Assembly (NCBI RefSeq): GCF_010015445.1
Contig: NC_053129.1
Span: 13,186,073-13,250,072, forward strand
Direction of reading: 5' to 3'
Length of the DNA stretch: 64,000 nt
DNA from: Perca fluviatilis
Lineage: Eukaryota > Chordata > Actinopteri > Perciformes > Percidae
Positions 27,073 through 36,839 of the stretch are shown piece by piece. The notes beneath the pieces are model-generated. The model made no database searches. It saw only the letters and a program-made list of their open reading frames with translations, and was not told the origin of the DNA. The first letter of the stretch is position 1. Every line of letters starts with the position of its first letter. The translations under genes were made by a program, and so were the position numbers.

Positions 27073-29626
27073 TCACTTAGTACAATAAAAACACAGCACA
27101 CAAACACACGCCTGCACGCCCACACACAGCACACACGAAACATGTACCTCTTGCTTTGTGACTTTGGAGGCCTCCTTGCCCTCAGGTCCCTCTGGAGACT
27201 GTAGGAAATTCAACAAGGAATGGAGAGACCGTTAACAGGTTAAGTGTGTGTATGAGCCCTCTACAGTTTTTTTTCTGGCTGTTTTTATCTAGCATCATCA
27301 AAACATTTTAGTTTTTAAAAATGAGATGTGGTTCACAAGGGGTTTTCTCTGTTTAGATGTGTATATGTAGTTCACACTATCTGTGCAGTAATACAGGGAG
27401 CCAGGATGAGTTGTAAAGACAAATAATGCTAATCATTAAGCAGCTTTCAGAAAAGGTCAGAGGGTTACAAACTGACATGAAAAGTGCTGGAGGCTCCTTT
27501 TTTATTATAGAGAAATGCTTAACTTCATGGACAGACATCACACTTACTAATAATAATATAGAAAATGTGTACCTGTGTGCTGAAACAATTGGTTGATTAA
27601 TCAATCAACAACAGAACAATTATCTGCAACAATTTTGTTTTGGGATCAAATGTTAATTGTCTTTTTAGGCAACTATTTTTGATAATCCATAAAACGTTTT
27701 TATTTTATTAGCAAAAATGCCACAAAAAAATAACTACTTCCACTTTCTCTTTTGTTATCATTTGCGAGATTGATTACCGGTAGTCTTATGATATTAAATT
27801 GAATATGTGGGTTTGGGACTATACTGGTCGAAACAAAAAAAGCAATTTGAAGACATCAGCTGGGGCTTTGGGAAATGTTTCACTATTTTAGATATATTTA
27901 ATGGACCAAATGATTAAATCGAGAAAATAATCAACAGATTAACTGATAATTAAAATAACCCTACAGCCCTGTCTATAACACTAGTTTTTTTATAATACAA
28001 AACTTAGTTTTAAAGTCCAGTGCATATAATAAAAACAGCATAATAGCGCACACAACACAATACGTTCTTTCCCTACTGATTTACTAATACATGGTCAGGT
28101 AGCCTATTAAAATATTGTATTCATATATTGAGGATTTTAACACAGTTATGAAAAAAAGAGTTCTGAGATGTCTTACATTTTGATTTAAAATTACTTTTGT
28201 ATTTTCTGAATTTATTTAGGATTTTGTATTTTTCTTAAAATAATAGAAACAAACTGTTAGCCTTTGTTTCACATAACGAACCCCTAGTTTTAATCTAAAA
28301 GGACCCCTAAACTGACACAAATTAGACCACGGACCCCCATCTGATAAGACTTTGACCCAGGGCCCCTTACCTGATTTTTTGCTTTTGGATGTTTTATTGC
28401 AGAAAGTGAATGAAACCCATGAGCAAAATAGTCGTACAATCTGTCATTGTGTTACTTATGGATGAAATTATAGTGAAAATAAATGATTCCCCTTTTTGTT
28501 TGGGATCCCCTAGAACCCTCATCAAGGACCCCCGGGGGGTCCCCGGACCCCACTTTGAGAACCACTGATGTAGGCGTTTTGTACCAAATGCAATTTCATA
28601 TTATCTAATGTTGACATGTGGCGATTACCATTTTAATGGAGGCACCTTGCTTACATGCCAAGAACTGAGCTCCCCAAAGAACGATGGAGTATAAAACAAC
28701 ACACCGCGAGGGCTGTCAGCCTCTATTCACATCATCAACATGGTATACAGGCTGCTGCTCAGGCTGCAGCCAGGTAAGGACAGTGTACAGGAGAGCCCAC
28801 CCCCACCATGGGGGAAAAAAAAAGGTTGGTTAAGCCTGCAGGTTGGGAATCGCATCATTTGCATGTGGGCGACCTCCGCCCCTAGAGGCCCCCCATTCTC
28901 TGTCCTCAAAGGCGAATCTGCGCAGACAATGGCAGTTTGTAGATGGCAGAAAAGCCAATTTCCATGTATGCACTGATACAATGCACTGGAGCTCGTCGTG
29001 CAATGCTGTTTAGATAGTGCCACGGTCTCTTTTAACACAGCGGCAATTGTCCCTGATCCCCTCTTTCTTTTTTCCTTTCTCTCCGTCTGGATTTGGGTTT
29101 GTTCAATCGGCTTGGCGCCTACCATTCATCCCCACCGGAGAACCAAAATGAGACAGGGAAGTGGGCATCTTTTTTTACGGTTAAGAGTACACATTATTCA
29201 GAATCAATAAATCGCATATATATGCGTGAAACGCGCCTCGAAGAATTATCATCACGCACGTCTCCTACGGGAATTACGCATCCATCCATCCGGTGGGTCC
29301 GTCTGACATTCACCAGTGCGCACAGTGGACAGGGAAGTGGCAAATAAAACGACCACAGGAACGGCCATTGAAATGAACACAGGGACATTTATAATGTAAA
29401 GAGAAAAATGATTATAATAAAATCTCACGTATACACTCAAAGACGTGTTAAATACACCTGAAAGGTTGCGGACGAAGAGACGCTTCCTGAAACTTTGGCA
29501 TCACCTCACCTGCCTCGACGGCGCCACAGAAATCGCGCACTGCTATTTTCCTCAAATGCACGAACAGAAAAACTACAGTAAAGTCAGCTGGATGGCACAG
29601 ACGGCACTCACCTTTCTCTTCGGCAT
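21613..29626 (-). CDS. hmgn3: HMGN3-like nucleosome-binding high-mobility-group N protein, complete, six exons, 95 residues
   Basis: Exons in gene order: 29612-29626 (MPKRK), 27148-27198 (SPEGPEGKEASKVTKQE), 26806-26835 (PPRRSQRLSA), 24723-24773 (KPAPPKSEAKPKKAIVK), 24117-24215 (33 codons, ends QNGETKTNE), 21613-21654 (VTEAAEEATEEKA and TAA). All junctions are GT/AG and in phase 0. HMGN proteins bind nucleosome cores through the RRSxRLSA motif and loosen chromatin through an acidic C-terminal regulatory domain. Both are present, with the motif at residues 25-32 over exons 3-4, as is the MPKRK start. SKVTKQE favours HMGN3 over HMGN1/2, and the place next to phip agrees. Odd point: the usual RRSARLSA reads RRSQRLSA. 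Exon 3 is only 30 nt and has a second AG eight nt inside its 5' end. Confidence 0.92.
21790..22085. mobile_element. Partial copy of the same MITE family
   Basis: Shares the GAAACAGCTAGCCTGGCTCTG and CACCTCTAAAGCTCACTAATTA-type blocks of this family. No intact ends seen. It lies in the hmgn3 last intron, about 130 bp before (gene sense) the final exon. Confidence 0.55.
22880..23452. mobile_element. MITE with ~38-bp inverted ends, in hmgn3 3' flank/terminal intron region
   Basis: The left end TTTTCCACAGCATGGTACAA and the reverse of the right end TTTCCACTGTATGGTGTGGC are inverted repeats with further match in ACTCGACT. Located in the intron between hmgn3 exons 5 and 6. Likely Harbinger-type; target site not clear. 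Confidence 0.6.
23864..23906. repeat. (GT)n(G)n tract, hmgn3 intron 5
   Basis: GTGTGT followed by a G-run on the plus strand. Confidence 0.92.
24517..24589. repeat. (GT)n microsatellite, hmgn3 intron 4
   Basis: About 36 units; (CA)n on the transcript strand. It lies about 135 nt past the exon 4 donor. A second short tract at 24700-24716 begins six nt into the same intron. Confidence 0.95.
25655..26053. mobile_element. MITE with ~29-bp inverted ends (fish family A)
   Basis: TAAAGGAGTAGTTTGGCATT at the left mirrors AATTCGAAACTATTCCTTTA at the right, with GAAGCTACAGCC and TTAGC-rich interior. Related partial copies are at about 21790-22085 and 47700-47830. Confidence 0.7.
26858..26935. repeat. 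hmgn3: GA/A-rich tract, acts as pyrimidine-rich stretch before hmgn3 exon 3
   Basis: GAGAGA and a 23-nt A-run on the plus strand are a long C/T-rich tract on the gene strand, 20-100 nt before the exon 3 acceptor. Confidence 0.85.
27031..27071. repeat. (CA)n microsatellite, hmgn3 intron 2
   Basis: About 20 units, (UG)n on the transcript strand, some 75 nt after the exon 2 donor. Confidence 0.95.
27575..27970. mobile_element. hAT-like MITE (AT-rich ATTAATCGATTA family), most complete copy
   Basis: It has the conserved block GCAATTTGAAGACATCAGC, then GGACCAAATGATTAAATCGA and a terminal CTACAGCCCT. Partial relatives at about 32040-32155, 35770-36010, 36480-36600 and 55915-56190. Confidence 0.55.
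28240..28566. mobile_element. hAT MITE ending CCCCACTTTGAGAACCACTG
   Basis: The right end is the well-known hAT terminus (reads CAGTGGTTCTCAAAGTGGGG in reverse). GACCCC-rich subterminal blocks lie on both sides. The left boundary is not certain. Confidence 0.6.
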
Positions 29627-29792
29627 TTTTACGCGTCAATTATTCTCCACCAAGCACGGAAAGATTAAGGTCAAACCCGAAGGTCCAGTAGAGGCGAATT
29701 TGAACTACCCCGAAATACAGGATCAATATCTAAGCACCTTCGATAATATGTTGATTATATGCACTCCCCAAAACTCTATACCTCCCGCAGCC

Positions 29793-29912
29793 ATTGGCTA
29801 GTGGAGTCCAAATCCTCTCCTGTGCTGACTCCTGATTGGCTCGTCTCGTCACTATGTAAATAAGAGGCCAGCGGACATTGGCCGAGATTTATCAGAGGGG
29901 GTCTGTGATTGG
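29793..29912 (-). promoter_or_regulatory. hmgn3: hmgn3 promoter with four evenly spaced CCAAT boxes
   Basis: Four CCAAT boxes in the same orientation on the gene strand (plus-strand ATTGG at 29793, 29835, 29877 and 29908) sit 167-282 bp upstream of the ATG. The spacings are 42, 42 and 31 bp. Three have the extended NF-Y type flank (ATTGGCT or ATTGGCC). A weak TATA-like GGTATAGAG lies nearer the gene at about 29775-29783. Two further CCAAT motifs in the opposite orientation occur near 29978 and 30183. Confidence 0.6.
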
Positions 29913-30648
29913 CTACGCGCTCTTTGTGCGCAGATCCCACCAGACGGCGATGGTTGAGAGAGAAAAGTGGAGACAGGCCAATGAAAGCAGGGCCGACTCT
30001 CGGTGGATCTGGGAAATGTAGGATGAGAGAGACGTTGTAAATAAAACACAAAGGACCAGAAAAATGGGCACAATGGCACAATGTCGGCCATAGAAGAGCT
30101 CCAGAAAATCTGGCGAGCATTGTGTCTTGTAGGGTTTCCACTGCTGTAAAGAACTAGAGTAATCGCACGCCACATTTTGCACAACCAATAGCCCATCGCT
30201 GCAGAGGCACCAGTCCCTGTAGGAACATGATACTAGTCAAACAATACAGTGAATAACGTCGCCGTAAATTCAGACAAATTAGACCACTGAGTGAATTATT
30301 ACATGATACAGACTTGTTTTCATGGGAGTGTAAAGCATCAGACAGGTGTACATGTACATAGGTTGAAGGCTAAATTGTGCTCAAGTACATTTAATATGCC
30401 CTGCTTCATTTGAGTTCTCTCTCTATTAAGACCAGAATTATCCAGCAAAGTCAGAATAAAATTCACTGAATAACTGTAAAGAACACTATAAAAGAGCCTA
30501 TGCCCTTAGACTAGGATACATGCCATAGTGTATTAATATGTAGCCTGTAATGTGTTTTGGGAGGCTATATATTATTTGTTTGAATTGTCTCTCGCATAAT
30601 GAACGCTTCTCAAATTGTTTATTATAACATGTATATTTAAAAAAAAAA

Positions 30649-30686
30649 GAAGAAGAAGAAGAAGAAGAAGAAGAAGAAGAAGAAGA
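30649..30686. repeat. (GAA)n microsatellite, hmgn3-enpp5 intergenic
   Basis: About 12 GAA/AAG units after an A-run. Confidence 0.95.
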
Positions 30687-32516
30687 GAGGAATAAGTTGT
30701 GTCTTTGAAACTGCACTGTAATGTGTTAACACTAGGATACTGATTTAACGTTTTCTCCATTGATACCCATTCAGACACCTCATCTCTGGGCATCTGCTGA
30801 TACAGAGTGATGGAGACAAAGAACACCGCATTCAATGTGGATCGGTCCATCATGGCTGATGCTCCATCCACCAAATAAGGTCAGTATTGGCACCGATACT
30901 TATCCGGTGTATCGGATCCATGTACGCTAGCAAATACTGTAAACCACCCACTTCTGGGCAAAAGTGAAAACTCAATGGACAACTCTGATAAGGTATATAA
31001 AAGCCAAGGTTCAACAGCTAACCCAGTTGATTAGGATGTGTCTCTGTCCTAATGGGCCACTTCCAAGCTTAAGGTTACAACCCTAGTGCTCGTATAAAGG
31101 CCAGATAATAGTCCAAAACGGACCTGGATGCACAGGCGGTTCTGTTTATACTACATTAGGTGCCTGCATACACAAACATATTCACACTATGTATGTCTGC
31201 GTGTACAGTCTGTGTAGTCATACAGTCAGTCCACATGGACCCTCATTGATATGGGCAGATGATGAAATGAAATTTCACAAACCATTGCGCCCATGTGGCT
31301 GCGGAAGTTATAAATTGGACTTTAGTCAGCCCAAATGCCCCTTAGCCTAAGGGGCAGCAAGTTCTGATCTGGTACGCTCTGGTACCTCAGTTTAGATTGG
31401 CCCCAGAGTCCCATAACTACCTCTCTGGGCAGCCCAAGTGACTCTTTCAGCACATTGTTGGGACTTGGGCAAAATCCTAAACATAATCTTAAGTAATTCT
31501 AATAACTGACCCAGGTTTTTTAAGTGTTTTACAACACCTATGGTGCCCCTTGTGCCTGTGCCCCTCATTGCACCCATCCAGGGCGCTGCGTTTTAAGTCA
31601 CACCTAACCCTGTGTTACACAGGTGTCTGTTTTTTTGTTCTATCTTGCTCCTGTGCCTTACCAAGTTCGTGCACACCACTGTTCAGATTTATTGCCTCAG
31701 TTGCCGCACATAACTTCTTTCACAGGATACTAAATCGCTGAATGGAACCACTGGCTACTAAATGGATTTAAGAGACTGAAGAGTGCAATTATATTCTCAA
31801 AATTGCTTTTGCTGTAGTTTAAATCAGAATGAATGGTCTTCATGAAGGCCATAGAGTTGTTTTTAAATTGTTCATGCATCAATTTGTGCAACAGCTCCAA
31901 TTTGTACATAAAGCATTCACAATTTCTCAGAATTAAGTTGATGTCTTTGAATTGCTCGTCCAAATAATGGTCCAAAACCCAACAATATTTAATTTCCTCT
32001 CACAAATGACAAAGAAAGATTTAAGAAGCTGAAACCAGAGATGGTTTGGCATTTCTCGCTTTAACGATTATTACTCAACCATTGTCTAAACAGTTGCAGA
32101 TTTCACTTTCTGTCAATTGACTAAATCAGTTAATCAACTAATTGTTTTAGCTCTACTTGAATGTCTAACAGGCCATTGTTTTCTATATGTGAAAGGCGTT
32201 TTGGGGTTAACTAAAATCACATTTTCTAGACTCTTCAACAAATTAATTTTTATTTAACAGTAAACATATGCTCAAACTCGGTTAATGACTAGAGGCCATC
32301 TGTGCTTTGATAGTTACTTAATTTATGATAATATTCTGTGTATGCAAACCAACTTTGCAACAGTAATAGTCTAGAAACTCTTCTATAAAACAATGGCTTT
32401 CGTCATATTCTACATTGCGAACCTTAAGCACACCATTTTAAACATGGAAGGCCAAAAAAACATTCTACAGAGGAGTCAACAAAAGCAACCTCGACATTCT
32501 TGTGTAGCATCACAAT

Positions 32517-32518
32517 AG

Positions 32519-32547
<29 letters not shown>
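32517..32547. repeat. (CA)n microsatellite, intergenic
   Basis: About 15 units. Confidence 0.93.
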
Positions 32548-32549
<2 letters not shown>

Positions 32550-33239
32550 TCTCACAATAGACAGAGCTTTCCTGCCCAAACAAACAAAACCCCTTCATGT
32601 TTGAAGTCAACCCAGAACACACAGGAGCAGGTAGCTTGATGGCCGCTCCACTGTTTCCAGATAGATTTGCACCGTCAGCTAAATGCAAGGGGGAAAAAAA
32701 ACACAATGAACATGTTCAACACATACATACATAAAAGACACAAAAATAATCCATGCTGGAAACGAAGAATCCCCAAAAACGTTTTATTCACATTGAGAAG
32801 TTCTTTGGCACAGGTGACCACTACTTTTCTGTTTGTACTTTTTTTTTGTCTTGATTGTACCCTTTTGTCACTTATTATGGGCATCAGTTGTGTTTTTCCC
32901 CTGGATGCTTTCCTTTTGTATTGTAAGCCTAACATCGTTCAGATTTTTCATTTAGAGTCTTAGAGCCTGCTGTGTGCACCCAAGACATTTCTGGCCTTGA
33001 CAGAGTGTGCTTAGACATCTTTAGACACCCAACAGATACACAGAAACGTGCACAAAGGACCAACAAAAGTTAGAAATTGTGATGCCTGGTTTGATTGCCT
33101 ACACACAATACATCAGGGTTTCACTATTTAAAATAAAACAATTGAATGATTGAATTTAAACACTTGTGCACCAAATCATGTGTAGCCACTCACTGATAGG
33201 CTTATAAAAATGAATATTCTGTGAATATACTCAAACGAG

Positions 33240-33470
33240 TCTACAGCCATGCCAGCAGCTCTGTGAGGCTGTACAGCAAGGCTTTGAGTTCAATGCCAAC
33301 ATCAGCATGCTGACACATGACAATGCTACATGCTTCCATTTAGCATGTATAATGTTTACAATGTTTACCATCTTAGTTTGGCAGGTTAGCATTCTAACAT
33401 TTACTAATTAGCAGGAAACCCAAAGTGCAGTTTAAGACTGATGGGAATGCCATTCGTTTTGCAGACACAT
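33240..33470. repeat. Dispersed fish repeat rich in TTAGCATGTTAACAT-like blocks
   Basis: CAGCTCTGTGAGGCTGTAC, TCAGCATGCTGACA and ATCTTAGTTTGGCAGGTTAG match a block seen reversed at about 59705-59835. Ends undefined. Confidence 0.5.
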
Positions 33471-34963
33471 TCAAAATGTTGACCTGATGATGGCGCTGGA
33501 GGAAAAGAGCGGGGATCAACAAAGTCATTTCAATTCACACTGAGCGAAAAGTGATGGTCTACATTTTGAGACAATCCATCCAGTGTTCATTTTTCTTGTT
33601 TCACATAAAAAGTATAAATGTTAACCTGCTGGCAGTGCTAGAAGAAAAGTCAGGGAATCACCAAAAAAAAAAAAAAAGGATAAAAAAAGAGATAAAAAAT
33701 AATAGTTAAAGTAGTGTACCAAACGATTCTTGGTAATAAGCCAAAATCATGTTTACTATCATACAGTTGTTAATATAATGACACATTTCACTTTAATTTG
33801 CCAAATGCCTGAAAAACGTCAAATTGTTGGCTGAACATGTCTTCACTCTGGGGCCTGTGTCAGGTGTCAGGTTTCTTTTAAAATAATCACTTGTTTAAAT
33901 GCCTGTATTACTAGTAAATTAAAACTAATGCAATGTCCTTTTGTTTGGCCAACTGAAATGTGCTAAGACTCTAATGTGCCTACTACATATTTTGCCAAAG
34001 CAGTGTTGTAACTCAAACAAGAGAATATGATCCCAATCCTCCAGTCTGGAAATGTCACCAGAGGCCCTATGTGAGGGTTAGAAGAATGGATTTTAAAATT
34101 GTCATCATTGTGTTTAAGGCTCATCGCCTTGCTCTACAGTGTCAGATATGGGCTGAGCTGTGGTTTACTGGGAAGGACCACAGAATAGGATTTGCATCAT
34201 TGTGATGCTCACCGAGCCAGTGACCCCTCGCGTCTGCATTTATGTTTCTTCACTGATTTAGTCAGATGTTTTCCTTATTTATTTACTTACATATCATGTT
34301 ATCATGACAGACCATTGCTCCTGTTTAAGTCTACTTCACAGGTTAACTTCTGGTTAACAAAAAAATATTTTGAGTTTAAAAGCTAATTCTTGACCTTGTA
34401 AACAGCAACTGACAAACTCAAATTGTCTCATCTCAAGGTCCATTTATTAGCTTTCCATCATAATCATACAATCGTAAAAATGGACACTGCATTAAATCCA
34501 ATTCACAGCAATTGAAGAGAGGATTAAAACGGTGCATCAGAGTAGCGAGCCTCAGATCTTTCTCTCAGTAGGTCAGAAATATTCTCACTGTGACGACGCA
34601 GCGTCATGATTGAGATGCCATCTTTCTTTTAACAGACTGAAGAAAGCCAGACCTAACTGTTGTTAGACAGGACTGGACTGACACCTAGTGGACGGTGGTT
34701 GTCATTATTGTTGCAGGACGTCTATTGCGTTGCACTTTCAGAATGATCATTATCTGACGGAATTATAGAGCTACAATGTCTTCGATGGGGACTGTTTTTT
34801 TTTTGTTTTTTTTTTAGTAGGGAGCATTATTTCGAGTGCACGCGTCTTTTATCTTCACATCTTGAAATGTAGCGCCATTGACGTGGACACATTTTACAAC
34901 ATTTATTTAATTTTTCATCTTAAAGCAAAATGCTTGTAAGATGACGGACACCAAAATCCCCCC

Positions 34964-34965
<2 letters not shown>

Positions 34966-35020
<55 letters not shown>
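34966..35020. repeat. (CA)n microsatellite just upstream of the probable enpp5 start
   Basis: A C-run followed by about 25 CA units, roughly 160 bp before the inferred non-coding first exon. Confidence 0.95.
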
Positions 35021-35023
<3 letters not shown>

Positions 35024-35179
35024 CACCTCCTCCTACATTACGTCACTGGGACCGGTGCATTCGCAGTGAATTTGGGGGATGCAGCTCACCGTGAAGAGAA
35101 GCATGCACATGCAGCAGACGCCGGACAGCCTTTTGTCTTTCATTTTTCTGGTTTATTTTAATTTCTGTAAATAAAAGCG

Positions 35180-35269
35180 ACACCGCAGGTTAATAGGCGG
35201 GACTTCCTTCCGGCTGTTTATCTCGGTGTGTGCAGCGCAAGGCGAGCCAGTGCAGGATCAGATAACAAG
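35180..35269 (+). other. enpp5: Probable non-coding first exon of enpp5
   Basis: A GC-richer stretch ends in AACAAG followed by GTAACG, a good donor, at 35270. It lies 1.5 kb before the coding exon whose acceptor (TTTTGTAG) is at 36812. It fits a 5' UTR exon, but its start is not defined. A 50-bp (CA)n tract lies about 160 bp upstream. Confidence 0.45.
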
Positions 35270-36189
35270 GTAACGTTAAGCTTGTTGACAGCACAATATC
35301 TGGCGTTTTTGGTGTGTGCGTTTCTCTTCCTTTATCCGCTCATGTGAAGTGTTGCCGCTGCATGTGGTTGTCTTATTGTTGCAGACAGAGCTGCGTATTG
35401 TAGCCGTTAGCTCCGCAGCACAATGCTAAAATACGGAGGCTGATGATTTCCTCTTTAATGTGGCTGGCTGTCAGCAGGAAAGCTACTGCCATGTATTCTA
35501 GTTAATGTAGCCAAGTCGCCCTTATAGAGCCATTGCAGGCTTTATAATCCTGAGTCTGCCAATGACATCATTGCTCTCTTGACCTTTAATGCCTTTTTAT
35601 ATTCAGTGTAGCCTAGCGGATGTCCGTGTTTGATAGAGCCATATCAACATAACCGCAATAGCGTGAGAAGACTTGTTATTGCTTGGAATAAGGGTAGGAT
35701 ATCTTGTATCATGACAGCGTTATAGCTGTATTACACGGATATTACTCAGACATTTTTTTAAACTTCTTACGCTAGGCCTGAAACTGATTATTTTCGTTAT
35801 TTTTAAATTTAATTTAACCGATAAAATGTATCCATTACATGATTCCAGTGCCTAAAGGTGACGTCCAAACCCAAAGGTATTCAATGTACAATGTAATAAA
35901 AATATAGCTCGAACCAGCCATGTTCTGTCTTTTTTGCATAAATAAATGGCTGACATGAGTAGTTGATTACTAATTAGTCAATTAGTGTGCAGCTATATTG
36001 ATTATTTGCCTTAGCCCTAATTAACAGTAATGATCACATTATCGATTCAGATGCATTTGGTTGCAAATGTCATATTGTTGGTTTTTTTTATCAGTATTGC
36101 TAAGATCTGTTTTGCAAAGCTATTGTATGTTGTTGACAAGCAAGTATGCTAACATTCAGAGGTCAACCTCCTTCAGTTGTTCACATACT

Positions 36190-36380
36190 TTCTGCCAAAA
36201 GTAAGTGGACAAAAGTATGTAGACAGCAGGTTGCCTTCTTAATTTTCCACCCATTTGTGATTTGTTGAACATCTAATTTCTAAACTTATTGGCATTAATA
36301 TGGAGGGGAGGTCGGCCACTGATGTTTGGAGGCCTGGCACGCAGGACAGAGGCTTCCCCAAACGGTCACCACAAAGTTGG
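36190..36380. mobile_element. Partial Tc1-like element, upstream of enpp5 coding exon
   Basis: AAAAGTATGTAGACAGC and GGCATTAATATGGAG are remembered parts of a fish Tc1-like family. Only a fragment is present and the ends are not resolved. Confidence 0.4.
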
Positions 36381-36839
36381 AAGGAAGGCTGAGTGAACCG
36401 TGAAAGAATCAAATAGTCGGTCGACAGAAGAAGAAGATAAGATGTATTTGTCATACATAATAGTAAATATTTTGGGGTTTTGGTCTGTTGGTCAGATTAA
36501 ATAAGACATCTGACAGACCGTTACATTTGATAGACAAAAGATTTATCAATAAAAGATTTAGTGGATGAATTGATAATGAAAAAAGTTAGTTGGAGGCAAC
36601 CTACTGTTTAGGTAAGTATCATTGTATGCTGTATGATTTGTGAGGTCACTGAACTGGAACTAAGGGGCGTAGGCCAAACCACCAAAAGAGCCCAAAAACA
36701 TAAGTTTACAGAAGTATGTGAGCAGGTGTGTGCATATACTTTTTTTTTCCCCAGATAGGAGGCGTTAACTGCTCAGCCTCACTGAGTTTTCCTTTTTGTG
36801 TGTGTTTTGTAGGTTTTGTCATCACACACAGACCACACT

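Larger units (their letters stand above)
30200..35170. other. Intergenic stretch between divergent hmgn3 and enpp5
   Basis: Apart from the (GAA)n, (CA)n, the 33.3 kb repeat and fragments of the ATTAATCG-type MITE, I see no coding exon. The frames at 31550-31741, 32667-32963 and 34192-34386 lack family resemblance. Confidence 0.6.

Noticed and set aside
29776..30196. Overlapping minus-strand frames upstream of hmgn3
   Set aside because: Three mutually overlapping frames in a promoter region without splice signals or known domains.
36816..36839. Upstream TTG start for enpp5
   Set aside because: Not an ATG; the ATG at 36840 begins a normal signal peptide.
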